Part shown: piece by piece, positions 28,369-38,000 of the stretch
How the letters are laid out: every line of letters starts with the position of its first letter
Position numbering within the stretch: position 1 is the stretch's first letter
DNA from: Arcobacter sp.
Lineage (GTDB): Bacteria > Campylobacterota > Campylobacteria > Campylobacterales > Arcobacteraceae
Reading direction: 5' to 3'
NCBI GenBank assembly: GCA_020048055.1
Contig: JAIFNA010000011.1
Coordinates: forward strand, 1 to 64,000
DNA length: 64,000 bases
Notes under the pieces: generated by a model
Seen by the model: only the letters and a program-made list of their open reading frames with translations
The model's database searches: none
What the model was told of the DNA's origin: nothing
Made by a program: the position numbers and the translations under genes

Positions 28369-28603
28369 ATTGCAAAAATAGATGAAGCAAAAGAGATATT
28401 AAACACATTAAGATTATTTTTTAGTATTGCAGTTGGTATCATAGTTATCTTAACTGGTTCTTTGATAAATAAAGAAAAAAATCGGTGATATTGATATATA
28501 TTTTTGGATTGGCTCTATTATAGATTTTATGTTAATTATAGGTTTAGTTTTGATTGTAAAATCTATTAAAAGAAATACACAAGAGATAAGGAAATTAAAA
28601 TGA
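28369..28603 (+). pseudogene. Frameshifted small membrane protein gene
   Basis: One frame reads KIDEAKEILNTLRLFF... through a membrane segment to LTGSLINKEK, then hits TGA at 28486. The +1 frame continues GDIDIYFWIGSIIDFML... through a second membrane segment to a TGA at 28601-28603. Joining them at the A7 run (28475-28481) gives one two-helix protein of about 77 aa. The start is also damaged: the frame offers only ATT at 28369 after AAAGGG, or a TTG at 28370 that needs one more A. Looks like two single-A losses in homopolymers. From memory, intact relatives occur in Campylobacterota, but this needs a search. Confidence 0.55.
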
Positions 28604-28689
28604 GCACAATAGTAATTATAGGGTTGTCTATCACTTTTATATCAGTTTTATATTATGCATATAAAGAGATATCTGATATGAAGATTTGA
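28600..28689 (+). CDS. 29-aa single-helix membrane peptide
   Basis: ATG at 28600 overlaps the stop of the preceding broken gene (ATGA), with AAGGA 8 nt upstream. The peptide is a single membrane helix (STIVIIGLSITFISVLYYAY) and a charged end. The overlap suggests a two-gene module of tiny membrane proteins. Function unknown; it ends 14 nt before the tail of the EamA gene. Confidence 0.5.
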   Translation: MSTIVIIGLSITFISVLYYAYKEISDMKI

Positions 28690-28703
28690 TTAGATTTGGA
28701 CGA

Positions 28704-29588
28704 TTACCTCTTATTTATAAGCCAAACTGATAAAATAAGTATTGCCCCACCAACTAAACTTGAGCTTTGTGGGGCTTCATTTAAAAATAATGAAGATGAC
28801 AAAACAGCAACGACAGGAACAAGAAATATAAAAGATGATGCATAACTTGCACCTAAAATATTTGATGCTTGAAAATAGATTGTAGTTGCTACACCAGTTG
28901 TAATAACAGTTACAAAAAAAAGATTTGCCCAAAAAACAATATCAAATGTAAAAATTTCAAATAATTTATCATTTTCTACAAATAAAATGTAGCTCACAAA
29001 TGATGAAATAAAGTATAAAATTATCGAAAAATAAAATGAATTTAGAGTGTTTTTCGCCCTATTTGAAACTATTGTTAAAAATGACCACGCTAAAGATGAG
29101 AGTAAAAAGAAGATATTTCCACCATCAACTATTTCACTAAATTTGAAATTCGTGATATTTAAAGTTAAAGCAATCCCAGCTACACCAAGTACCAAAGCTA
29201 TCTTTTTAAGTGGTGGAATGTTTATTTTATCGATAAGCGCCACGAGTAAAAATGTAAAAATCGGATTAGAACCAGTTACCACAATCCCACCAAGCCCAGC
29301 AAAACCGACACTTAGCCCATAAAATAAAAAAAGATTGTAAAGGATTATGAAGATTGTTGCAATAGTAAGTTGTTTTAGTAGTTGTTTTGTTATTACTATT
29401 TTATCTTTTATGATAAATAGCATAGGAAAAAGTGCAAATGAACTTATAAAAAATTTCAAAAACATCAAGGTGTATGGATCGCTGTAATTTGTCAAAACTT
29501 TAGAAGCAGGCCATGAGATACCCCAGCAAATCATTGCAAGCAAAAGATAAATATAGATATGTTTTTCAATATGGTTAGTGAGTGCCAA
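28704..29588 (-). CDS. EamA-family (DMT) transporter
   Basis: About ten hydrophobic helices in two EamA repeats: the first opens LLAMICWGISWPASKVL, the second has LLSSLAWSFLTIVSNRAKNT. Family members export amino acids or other metabolites; the substrate is unknown. The start is TTG with AAGGGA about 6 nt upstream; no in-frame ATG lies near it. It borders the accessory remnant. Confidence 0.85.
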   Translation of the reverse strand: MALTNHIEKHIYIYLLLAMICWGISWPASKVLTNYSDPYTLMFLKFFISSFALFPMLFIIKDKIVITKQLLKQLTIATIFIILYNLFLFYGLSVGFAGLGGIVVTGSNPIFTFLLVALIDKINIPPLKKIALVLGVAGIALTLNITNFKFSEIVDGGNIFFLLSSLAWSFLTIVSNRAKNTLNSFYFSIILYFISSFVSYILFVENDKLFEIFTFDIVFWANLFFVTVITTGVATTIYFQASNILGASYASSFIFLVPVVAVLSSSLFLNEAPQSSSLVGGAILILSVWLINKR

Positions 29589-29623
29589 AAATATCCCTTA
29601 AAAGTAAGACTGTGAGGATTTAG

Positions 29624-29657
29624 AAGATGGTTTTGATTGTATAATCAAAACCATCTT
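29624..29657. terminator. Long hairpin downstream of the phosphate transporter
   Basis: A perfect 15-bp stem (29624-29638 with 29643-29657) and GTAT loop, two bases beyond the pit stop on the minus strand. The trailing T run is short in both directions, so strength is uncertain. Confidence 0.75.
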
Positions 29658-29659
29658 TA

Positions 29660-31138
29660 TTAGAATAGATAATCTAAAAAAATGTACATAAAATAACCCA
29701 TACAAGAAGTTACTGGTAATGTAAAAATCCACGCCAAAAGGATTGTTTTTACTGTTTTCTTTTGCACTCCACCCTCAGGTTCAGCAACCATAGTTCCAGC
29801 AACGGCACTTGATACGATGTGTGTAGTACTAACAGGAGCGTGAGCAAAGTTTGCTAGTAAGATTGTAATCATTGCCATACCTTGTGCAACTGCACCTTGC
29901 ATATGGTTAATTGGTTGCGAACCAATTTTTTCACCAATAGTAAGAACAACTCTTTTGTATCCTATCATGGTTCCGGTTCCAATCATAAAAGCAACCGCAA
30001 AAATAACCCAAAATGGTACATATTCAGTTGAAGTTATCATCTGTTTTCTTTGATCAGTTATGTAGTCAGCTTTATCTTTATCTATTTTTTTATAAGCTTT
30101 TTCAGCTTGACCAAAAAAGTTGTCACTACATAAAACAGCAGTGTGTACATTCCATCTAGCTTCAGCAGAAAGTTCTGAATATGATTTTAGACCATTTAGT
30201 TTTTGAGCCACCTCTGTTGTTGTTTGATGGACATTTTTTACATCACATTCAACAATAGTATTCTCAATTTTCAAAGCACTGATTAGTTGTTTTTGATTTA
30301 CAAGGTTTGTAAGTGTTTCGTTATTGTCTGAATAAAATTTTGCTAAATTTGTAGCGCTATCTCTTGTTTGCATAATTTTGTATTGATGCTCTTCCATATT
30401 TAGTGAGTAGTAAGTTGGTAAAATAGCTATCAAGATAATCATAATAAGCCCAATACCTTTTTGTCCATCATTTGAACCATGAGCAAAACTAACACCAGCA
30501 CCAGTTACGATAATTCCTGTTCTCATCCAAAAATTTGGTTTCTTTTTTCCTTCAAAATTTGAGTCTTTGAAGTATTTTGGATTTTTTATTAGTTTTCTTG
30601 ATAGTTTCATGATTAGATATGCAAATCCAAATCCAACAAAAGGTGATACCGCAAGTGCTAATAAAATTTTATAAACAATATCCCAGTTTACACTTTGAGT
30701 AAATGAAAAACCATGCATCATCCCAAATGCTACACCAACGCCAATAATTGAGCCTATAAGTGAGTGTGAACTTGAAACAGGCAATCCAAAATACCATGTT
30801 CCAAAATTCCAAACAAGAGCAGAAATGAGAAGTGAAAACACCATTGTAATGGTTGCGCTTTGATCAGATGAAACTAAAATATCAAGCGGTAAAAGATGCA
30901 CTATTACATAAGCAACACCTATTCCACCAAGAATTACACCGAAAAAATTCATAACACCAGCCATAATAACTGAATAACCTGGCTTCATTGAGTTTGTGTA
31001 GATAATCATCGAAACAGCATTTGCTGTATCGTGAAAACCATTAACCATTTCATAAAATAATGCAATAGCAAGTGCTAGAAAAAGTAACACCATAGCGATT
31101 GTGGTGATGTTGTTCATGGCATCTAGTAAAACAGACAT
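29660..31138 (-). CDS. PiT-family inorganic phosphate transporter
   Basis: PHO4/PiT symporter, 492 aa. It has both repeated signatures: NGFHDTANAV near residue 33 and FAHGSNDGQKG near residue 218, and the second-half GTMIGYKRVV and APVSTTHI. A soluble segment of about 125 residues (about 250-375) splits the membrane core. It takes up phosphate with a cation. A single-gene unit; an imperfect repeat (GTTAC, six bases, GTAAC) near 31206-31221 upstream could be an operator but does not match a known Pho box. Confidence 0.93.
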   Translation of the reverse strand: MSVLLDAMNNITTIAMVLLFLALAIALFYEMVNGFHDTANAVSMIIYTNSMKPGYSVIMAGVMNFFGVILGGIGVAYVIVHLLPLDILVSSDQSATITMVFSLLISALVWNFGTWYFGLPVSSSHSLIGSIIGVGVAFGMMHGFSFTQSVNWDIVYKILLALAVSPFVGFGFAYLIMKLSRKLIKNPKYFKDSNFEGKKKPNFWMRTGIIVTGAGVSFAHGSNDGQKGIGLIMIILIAILPTYYSLNMEEHQYKIMQTRDSATNLAKFYSDNNETLTNLVNQKQLISALKIENTIVECDVKNVHQTTTEVAQKLNGLKSYSELSAEARWNVHTAVLCSDNFFGQAEKAYKKIDKDKADYITDQRKQMITSTEYVPFWVIFAVAFMIGTGTMIGYKRVVLTIGEKIGSQPINHMQGAVAQGMAMITILLANFAHAPVSTTHIVSSAVAGTMVAEPEGGVQKKTVKTILLAWIFTLPVTSCMGYFMYIFLDYLF

Positions 31139-31264
31139 AATATCTCCTAGGGGATAGATTTATAGCTTTTCTTTGTAAGGTTTAGCAAAGTTAAGGTAAG
31201 CCGAATGTTACCAAACTGTAACTTTTATCTTAGTGAAGCGCTTATGTGTTTGACGCGGAGTTGT

Positions 31265-32860
31265 TTATGATTGTTTTAGCTCTGCTATTATTGCATCAGC
31301 AACCCTAAAACTGTTTGCATAAATTGTGTATGTATAAGGTACGCTTCCACCAGTTGGCATAAAACTTCCATCACTGACATACAAGTTTTTTGTATCCCAA
31401 ACTTTGCAGTTTTTATTTAACACTGATGTTTCGGGGTCGCTTCCAAATCTACAACCACCAGCTTGAAGATTTTGTGGTGGATATGGGGTAATATTTGTTT
31501 CTATATCTTTTGCCCCCAAATATTTTAGAAAAGAAACTGTTTTTTGTGCTATTTTGTTTCCAATAAGTTCATTTTGTGGGTGTGAGCCTATCCTTATTTT
31601 TGCTACATTTACCCCATATTTATCTTGATTGTTTTGATCAATCGATACAAAACAATCATCATGAGGTAGCCAATCGTTAAAAATCTCACAATCTAGCCTT
31701 TTTGTTGTGGTAAATTTTGTATTTAGTTTTTTATAAAACTCTTCTCCCCAAACAAGTTTTCCATTTTTGTCAAATTTTTGTGAAATTGCTTTTTTGATTG
31801 GGTTCGCATGTTCAAATAAAAATTCAACAATTCCACCTTTTTGTTTGTCGATTTTGTACCAATCTTTAATCGCTCGATTTACAAAATATCCCTCAGCAAA
31901 AAGTTTATTTTTTTCTAAAATATTACTATTAAGTTCGCCACTAACAATACCACCACCACTAAAAAGTAAATTTTTCCCAAGTTGGTTTGTGCTATTTCCT
32001 ATCCCATTTGGGTATTCATTAGATGTTGAATTAAAAAGTAATCTACAACTCTCAATGCTCCCACAGGCTACAACAAATATTTTTGCTTCTATTGTTTTTG
32101 TTGTTTTATTATCTTTATCGTATGCTACTAAACTTGTTACCTCACCTTTATTTGTGTTTAGCCTTTTTACATAAGTGTTTGGTAAAATTGTTAAGTTTCC
32201 TGTTTTTAGAGCTGGATTTAGAAGTGCTTCTCTACTACTACCTTTTGCTCCACTGCTACAACCATAACTTCCACAAAAATTTGAATAATAACATCCATCT
32301 CTATCACCTTTTTTATCTTTTAAGATAGCTCGTGGAGTTATTTGTGAATTTAGATTTAATTCTTTTGCTTTTTCATCTAAAAAAGCATTGATTGGGTGTT
32401 CAGTTGTATTTTTGGTAACCCCAACAATATCATCAACTTTTTGGTAATAGGGTAAAAATTCCTCATAACTAATGCACCAATCTTCTATGTTTGCACCATT
32501 TATTTCACCATAGATTGATTTTAACTTGAAGTCATTTTTCTCTAATTTATGAAAAAATCCACTCATAAAATTTGATGCTCCACCAACAATATTACCATTC
32601 CAAAAGTCCCATTTTGCATCTTTTGTTGTGTAGCTTTCCCATTTACCAGCCTTAAATTCTTCAATTGTGTGAAATTCATCGTCAAGTGATGGCGTAACAA
32701 CACTTCTTCTGCAATAAGCCAACTCATCTTTTGAAAAATCCTCTTTTTGCAAAAAGTTTCCTTTTTCGAGTACAGCAACTTTAAAACCATTTTTGCTTAG
32801 TTCATACGCAATAGGTCCAGCTCCAGCACCACTTCCAATAATACATAAATCAAACTGCAT
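31265..32860 (-). CDS. GMC-family FAD oxidoreductase
   Basis: FAD-binding Rossmann motif IIGSGAGAGPIAYELSKNG directly after the start, YSNFCGSYGCSSGAKGS in the middle, and the GMC C-terminal GGSVPYTYTIYANSFRVAD near the end. Related to the large subunit of gluconate 2-dehydrogenase and similar sugar or alcohol dehydrogenases. The frame extends 36 codons upstream into the small-subunit gene; the ATG at 32860 has AAAGGGG just before it. It overlaps the small subunit by 11 nt. The native substrate is unknown. Confidence 0.88.
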   Translation of the reverse strand: MQFDLCIIGSGAGAGPIAYELSKNGFKVAVLEKGNFLQKEDFSKDELAYCRRSVVTPSLDDEFHTIEEFKAGKWESYTTKDAKWDFWNGNIVGGASNFMSGFFHKLEKNDFKLKSIYGEINGANIEDWCISYEEFLPYYQKVDDIVGVTKNTTEHPINAFLDEKAKELNLNSQITPRAILKDKKGDRDGCYYSNFCGSYGCSSGAKGSSREALLNPALKTGNLTILPNTYVKRLNTNKGEVTSLVAYDKDNKTTKTIEAKIFVVACGSIESCRLLFNSTSNEYPNGIGNSTNQLGKNLLFSGGGIVSGELNSNILEKNKLFAEGYFVNRAIKDWYKIDKQKGGIVEFLFEHANPIKKAISQKFDKNGKLVWGEEFYKKLNTKFTTTKRLDCEIFNDWLPHDDCFVSIDQNNQDKYGVNVAKIRIGSHPQNELIGNKIAQKTVSFLKYLGAKDIETNITPYPPQNLQAGGCRFGSDPETSVLNKNCKVWDTKNLYVSDGSFMPTGGSVPYTYTIYANSFRVADAIIAELKQS

Positions 32861-33317
32861 ATTTCCCCTTTGGTCTAGGCTCACCCGCTTTATGTTTAAT
32901 AGATTTCCACCCCAAAGCATCTTTATTTCCACCATAAAGTGGATCACTAAGCATCGCTTCAAGTCCATAGTTCATAACTAAAGCTAACCATTCTTGTCCT
33001 ATTTGAGTATTTTCAAATATCCTTAACGTTTCTTCTGTCTCATTTTCGTTTTGATTCATAAAATTTTTATTTTCACCCAATAGTGCTTTGCTTCCATTTA
33101 TTAAAAAATCCAAATCTTTTTTATCAAAATATTTATCTTTTGTGACTTGAATTAAGAAATTTGATGCTTCAAGTATTGAAGAGCCACTGAAGTTTTTTGA
33201 TGCAGGGAACATATGATTTAGAGTAATTTTTATAATATCCCAACTATTTGGCGAGCTTTTGTATAAAGGTGTCGCTAAAAGCAATAAACCAAGGGCTATA
33301 AAATCTCTCCGTTTCAA
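32850..33317 (-). CDS. Gluconate 2-dehydrogenase subunit 3-like protein
   Basis: N-terminus MKRRDFIALGLLLLAT looks like a Tat-type leader with RR before a hydrophobic stretch. The C-terminus DPLYGGNKDALGWKSIKHKAGEPRPKG matches the conserved end of gluconate 2-dehydrogenase small subunits. It escorts the GMC flavoprotein (which has no leader of its own) out of the cytoplasm; this is the usual arrangement and is inferred here. First gene of a two-gene unit, divergent from the Cys-rich peptide gene. Confidence 0.82.
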   Translation of the reverse strand: MKRRDFIALGLLLLATPLYKSSPNSWDIIKITLNHMFPASKNFSGSSILEASNFLIQVTKDKYFDKKDLDFLINGSKALLGENKNFMNQNENETEETLRIFENTQIGQEWLALVMNYGLEAMLSDPLYGGNKDALGWKSIKHKAGEPRPKGKYAV

Positions 33318-33412
33318 TTTTTTTCCTTTAAGTTTTGATATAGAATATTATAATACCATTGTATTTAGTCAATCTTAAAATTCAGATTGCAAAATAAATT
33401 TAGGGGAAAAAT

Positions 33413-33640
33413 ATGAAAAATACAATGTTAAAAATTGCTGTAGCTTCAATGTTTGTTGCTTTTGCATCTTTTGGTGTAGCTAATGCTTCTGAAAATGGAA
33501 AACCAACAATGAAATGTCAGGCTGGAAAATGTGGCGGAGCTTCTAAGTGTGGAAATGGAAAAGCAGAACCAGCTGACACTAATGCAACAAAAGGCAAAGG
33601 TAAATGTGGCGGAGCTTCAAAATGTGGTGGACAAAAATAA
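33413..33640 (+). CDS. Secreted KCG-repeat peptide (HvfA-like candidate)
   Basis: 75 aa: a signal peptide cleaved near VANAS, then a mature part dominated by Lys, Cys and Gly with four KCG units (QAGKCGG, ASKCGN, KGKCGG, ASKCGG). This resembles HvfA-type precursor peptides, whose EGKCG-like repeats are modified by DUF692 (MNIO) enzymes to metal-binding oxazolone/thioamide products. No DUF692 or DUF2063 gene is visible in this window, so modification is unproven. TMKCQAGKCG at 33506-33535 recurs exactly at the end of the DUF4395 protein. AGGGG precedes the ATG; a strong terminator follows. Confidence 0.75.
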   Translation: MKNTMLKIAVASMFVAFASFGVANASENGKPTMKCQAGKCGGASKCGNGKAEPADTNATKGKGKCGGASKCGGQK

Positions 33641-33668
33641 TCTTTTAGATTTTAATGTCTATTTTGTA

Positions 33669-33696
33669 AGTGGAGTTTAAACACTCCACTTTTTTT
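33669..33696 (+). terminator. Intrinsic terminator
   Basis: AGTGGAGT (33669-33676) pairs with ACTCCACT (33683-33690), followed by six more T. It ends the KCG-peptide gene. Confidence 0.92.
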
Positions 33697-33707
33697 ATGT
33701 CCATTTT

Positions 33708-34400
33708 TTATTTCATACCTGCACCACATTTTCCTGCTTGACATTTCATTGTTTGTTGTTTTGTTGTTTCTATTTTTGTTTGTTCATTTTTGATTTTTAT
33801 CGATTTGTAAACAAATGTAAATACGCTTGAAATAAATACAATTAAGATGATTTTTTGAAGTATTGAAAATGTTTGTATTTCATCTTTTTGTCTTATTTCG
33901 CATACTCCACCTGGGCAAAGTGTTGGATTTTCCTTGTATATAAGATTAAAAATTTTACATCCGATACAAATTCCAAAAGCAGATTCACTAAACAAAAGCA
34001 CAAGACACAAAATACAAATAAAAAGTTTGATTGGAGTCATAATCTCAAATACAACAATCAAAAAAAACATAATGATTGAAAGATAAAGCCCAATATACCA
34101 AGCCCATTTTTTTTGTGGGGCAGCTACATATTCTGGAATTTGATTTTGTATCATAACTCTACCGAGTAGTAAGCTCGGAGAATATTTTGGATTTATAAAA
34201 ATTCTAATAATAAAATCGATCATAAAAACAGTCACAAAGATTTTTGTAAAAGTAAAATCGTGAAAAATAAATGAGTTATTAAATGAGATAAATCCAAATA
34301 AAAAAAGTATCCCAGCACCAGCTCTTGCTTCCCTTTCATTTAAGACTTTGATATCGTAACCTTTTACAGTTTCTCCAAAATATATATATTTATTTTCCAA
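33708..34400 (-). CDS. DUF4395 membrane protein with KCG C-terminal tail
   Basis: Opening GYDIKVLNEREARAGAG, NPKYSPSLLLGR and the paired cysteines CIGCKIF and CPGGVC are the DUF4395 pattern, with four or more membrane segments. After a last membrane helix, a short linker (KIKNEQTKIETTKQQ) leads to a C-terminal TMKCQAGKCGAGMK, the same ten residues as in the adjacent secreted peptide. The CPGGVC pair suggests a redox or metal role. The start is TTG with AAGGA 8 nt upstream. Convergent with the peptide gene. The tail appears to be an added module rather than part of the domain. Confidence 0.78.
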   Translation of the reverse strand: MENKYIYFGETVKGYDIKVLNEREARAGAGILFLFGFISFNNSFIFHDFTFTKIFVTVFMIDFIIRIFINPKYSPSLLLGRVMIQNQIPEYVAAPQKKWAWYIGLYLSIIMFFLIVVFEIMTPIKLFICILCLVLLFSESAFGICIGCKIFNLIYKENPTLCPGGVCEIRQKDEIQTFSILQKIILIVFISSVFTFVYKSIKIKNEQTKIETTKQQTMKCQAGKCGAGMK

Positions 34401-34617
34401 TTTTTATCCTTTTAAATTTTTGTATCTTAGCAAACTAAAATTAAGATGTTTGATTTTAGGAATTTAATATTTTTTGTTCAACCTAGATCTAATATGATTT
34501 AAAGGAAGAATGGATTTATAGCAATAAAATCGCTTTTACTACCCCTTAACAATATCTACGATAAAATCGCGACTTTAAAACATAACAAGAAACAAAAGAA
34601 AAATTTGAAGTTTTTAT

Positions 34618-34735
34618 GAAAGAAAATTAAGAGGCAGGAGGACTCGCCCTGCATCTCTCTTATACCAATACTGCCCTGCATAAATGCCAAAGGGTATAAG
34701 GCTTGTGGATGTCCATATTTCCACCTCTCTTAATT
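34618..34735 (-). ncRNA. Candidate structured RNA, multibranch, unknown family
   Basis: Closing stem of 9 bp (34625-34633 with 34727-34735) encloses three stems: 34634-34638/34648-34652, 34659-34666/34693-34700 (8 bp, long loop) and 34705-34709/34720-34724. On the minus strand a TATAAT (34747-34742) sits 7 nt before the first base of the closing stem, and the closing stem is followed by a T-rich end (TTTTCTTT), as for a transcript with its own terminator. I do not recognise it as SRP RNA, 6S RNA, tmRNA or RNase P RNA. Confidence 0.6.
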
Positions 34736-34741
34736 GGTCGC

Positions 34742-34747
34742 ATTATA
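34742..34747 (-). promoter_or_regulatory. -10 box of the RNA candidate
   Basis: TATAAT on the minus strand, placed to start transcription at about 34735, where the RNA closing stem begins. No good -35, which is usual in this phylum. Confidence 0.55.
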
Positions 34748-35092
34748 CAGCAAAAAATATTTAAAAAAATCAATGTTTGATTATTTGACAATGGGAACGG
34801 CAAAAAAAGACGAACTAACAAAAGAGATAGTCAAAAGTTAAAAAGGAAAAATTGGAGTAAGTTTGGCTTCTGTTGCAGAGTAGGAATTTAAAACAAAAAA
34901 GAAGTGATTTTATTTCACCTTTTAGATGATTACTATGATTTTATATCGTGCTTTGCACTTTTCAATAGCCTTGATAGAAGTGTAATTATTTGTTGAAATG
35001 ATTTTAAATGGATAGCGAGATAAAGGCTAAAATATAATAAATAAATCTTCATTTAGATAAAATCAACACTATTTAAAAAATAAGTGATATAA

Positions 35093-38000
35093 ATGATAAC
35101 AAAAGAGAATTTCAAAAAAGTATTAGAATTTTTAGGATTTAGCGAAGCAAACAACATCTTCACTAAAAAATTTGATGAATTTGATTGTGAACTTAAAGCA
35201 GATTTTCAAAACGAACAATTGATTTATCCTGAATCTAAAGGCTTAAAAGTTAATTCAAGAGAAGTTTGTGGATTTTCAAAACCAGAATATTTTGTTCAGT
35301 TTGAATGTGTCTATAAACTTTTATCTCAAGGATACAATCCAGCTCATATAGAACTAGAACCAAGATGGCAAGTAGGACATGGAAATAGTGGCGGGGAAGC
35401 TGATATTTTAGTCAAAGATAACGATGAAAAGTCACTTCTTATCATAGAGTGTAAAACAGCAGGGGCTGAATTTTCAAAAGCTTGGAACACTACACAAAGT
35501 AAACCAACACAAGTGTTTACATATGCACAACAAACGAGAACTACAAAGTTTATTTCACTTTATGCAAGTGATTTTGTTGATAATCAAGTCGTATCAAATT
35601 ATTTTCTTATAAGTGTTAGCGATAACGATGAATTACTTAAAAACAATCCAAAACTTCAAAGTTATAAAAATGCTTCAACAGTAGAAGAAATTTATAAAGT
35701 TTGGGTGGAAACTTACGGAAAAGATTTTGCAACACTTGGACTATTTGAAGATAACAAAGCTTATGATATAGGAAAAACAAAATTTACTTCAAAAGACTTA
35801 AAAAATATCAACTCAAAAGATATTCAAGGTAAATATCATGAATTTGCCACGATTTTGAGACAACACAATGTAAGTGGCAGGGAGAATGCCTTTGATAAAC
35901 TTGTCAATCTTTTTTTATGTAAAGTGGTCGATGAAAAAGAAAATCCAAAAGAGCTGAAATTTTACTGGAAAGGAAAGGCTTACGATAATCCATTTGATTT
36001 TCAAGATAGGCTTCAACAACTCTATAAAAATGGAATGGAAAAGTTTTTAGGCGAAACTATCACATATATTGACAATAACCAAATAGATGAAGCTTTTGAA
36101 GTTTTCAAAAATAAACCAAATGCTACAAAAGATAAAATCAAAGAGTTTCTAAAAGCTCAAAAGTTTTTTACAAACAACGATTTTGCTTTTATTGATGTAC
36201 ACAATGAAAAACTTTTTTATCAAAATTTTGATGTTCTTCTTAAGATTTCAAGACTTATTCAAGATATTAGTTTAACTGGAAGTGATGAAAATCAATTTTT
36301 GGGAGATATGTTTGAAGGATTTCTTGACCAAGGTGTGAAACAATCAGAGGGGCAATTTTTTACCCCAATGCCAATAGTAAAATTTATCATTAATTCACTT
36401 CCAACAAAAGAAAATCCAAAAGTTATAGACTATGCTTGTGGTGCTGGACACTTCTTAAATGAGTATGCTTCCACTTCAAAAGATGCTTCAATCGTAGGTA
36501 TTGAAAAAGAGTACCGACTGAGTAAAGTTGCCAAAGTTAGCTCATTTATGTATGGAAGTGAAATAAATATTATCTACAGTGATGCACTCTCAAAAAGTGA
36601 AAAAGTAAAAGAAAATAGTTTTGATGTCTTAATCGCAAATCCTCCGTATAGTGTCAAAGGCTTTTTGGAGACTTTGAGTGAAGATGATAGAAAGCTTTAT
36701 GAACTTCTTGAGACTATCGAAGAGAAAAGCTACACAGCAAACAATGCCATAGAGTGCTTTTTTATCGAACGAGCAAAACATCTTTTATGTAAAGATGCAG
36801 TCGCTGGGATAGTAGTACCAAGTAGTATTCTAAATAAAGGAAGTCAATCTATCTCTACAAATAAAGGAAATGTCTATGTCGGAACAAGAGAAATCATCCT
36901 TAAATATTTTGACATCGTAGCGATAGCAGAATTTGGAAGTGGAACTTTTGGAAAAACTGGAACAAATACCGTAACACTCTTTTTGAAAAGAAGAGGAGAA
37001 AATCCAAAGATAAGTGAACATCTTAAAAATATGGTTGATAGTTGGTTTGAGTGTGATTTTGAGACAAACAAAGCCTTTGATGACGATGAACTTCTTTTAA
37101 AATATTGTAGTCATATTGAGGTGGATTTTGAGATTTATAAAACTCTTTTATGTCAAGATTTAGACGAAAGAATTTTTGAAAAAGATACTTTCAAAGAGTA
37201 TAAAAACGAGTTTGAAAAACTAAGTGAAACAAAAAATAGAAGAAAATCAAGAATGTACATGGCATTAGCCAAAGAAAAAAAAGAGGCAAAAGAAACATTT
37301 GAACTTGTAAAATATATCAGACTTATAGAAAAAGATAAATTTTACTATTTTTGCCTTGCTTCTAAAAACTCTTGTGATGTGGTTATAGTTAAATCGCCAT
37401 CAAAGAAAAAAGAAGAAAAAGGTAGCAATGAAATTAAAAAATTTCTTGGCTATTCGTGGAGTGGTGCAAAAGGAAAAGAAGGAATACAGTACATAGGCAA
37501 AACAATTTTCAAAAGTGATGATGATTCAGAATTTGATAAGGACGATGCAAGAATCTTAAATAATCTTGTAAATTTAAACAATATTCACACACCACTTTAT
37601 AATCCACAAAATAGTGATGATAGTACAAAAATAAATAAAATCATCAAAGATAATTTCTCTGGCATTTCGAGTGAAACGAAGCAATCCATAGCCATTCCAG
37701 CAGAGTTAGAAAACTTTGTCAGTCGTGCAAGGCTTATTGATATGCTTGATTTTAGTCGAGTTGATTTTAATAAGGCAATAGGATTAAATCCAAACAAAAA
37801 AATTGAAATTATTGGAAAACCTGAATGGCAAAGAAAATTGGGTGATGTTGTTGAAGTTTTGATAGGCGGAACACCATCAAGAGCCAAAAGTGAATATTTT
37901 GAAGGGCAAAATTTATGGGTTTCTATTTCTGAAATGAATGGACAAATCATTAATGATACAAAAGAAAAAATTTCTACTGAGGGAATAAAAAAATCAAATG

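Larger units (their letters stand above)
34401..35092. other. Long non-coding interval with one structured element
   Basis: 692 bases without a convincing gene. The part at 34618-34747 holds a structured RNA candidate (separate entry). An ATG at 34773 opens 22 codons (MFDYLTMGTAKKDE...) without a ribosome site; the same frame continues protein-like past two stops and may be a gene remnant. An AT-rich TATAAT-like stretch near 35030 could be a promoter for the restriction gene. Confidence 0.5.

Noticed and set aside
31206-31221. Pho box upstream of the phosphate transporter
   Set aside because: The GTTAC/GTAAC pair does not match the known Campylobacter Pho-box pattern and is short enough to be chance.
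32861-32968. N-terminal extension of the GMC oxidoreductase
   Set aside because: It is the out-of-frame end of the small-subunit gene; AAAGGGG before 32860 marks the real start.
34618-34747. SRP RNA, 6S RNA, tmRNA or RNase P RNA
   Set aside because: No GGAAGCA-type SRP tip, no single long bulged duplex as in 6S, and none of the tmRNA or RNase P conserved segments.
34773-34913. Possible broken gene reading MFDYLTMGTAKKDELTKEIVKS, stop, KGKIGVSLASVAE, stop, EFKTKKK
   Set aside because: No ribosome site, two stops, very short and no recognised family; could be chance in AT-rich DNA.
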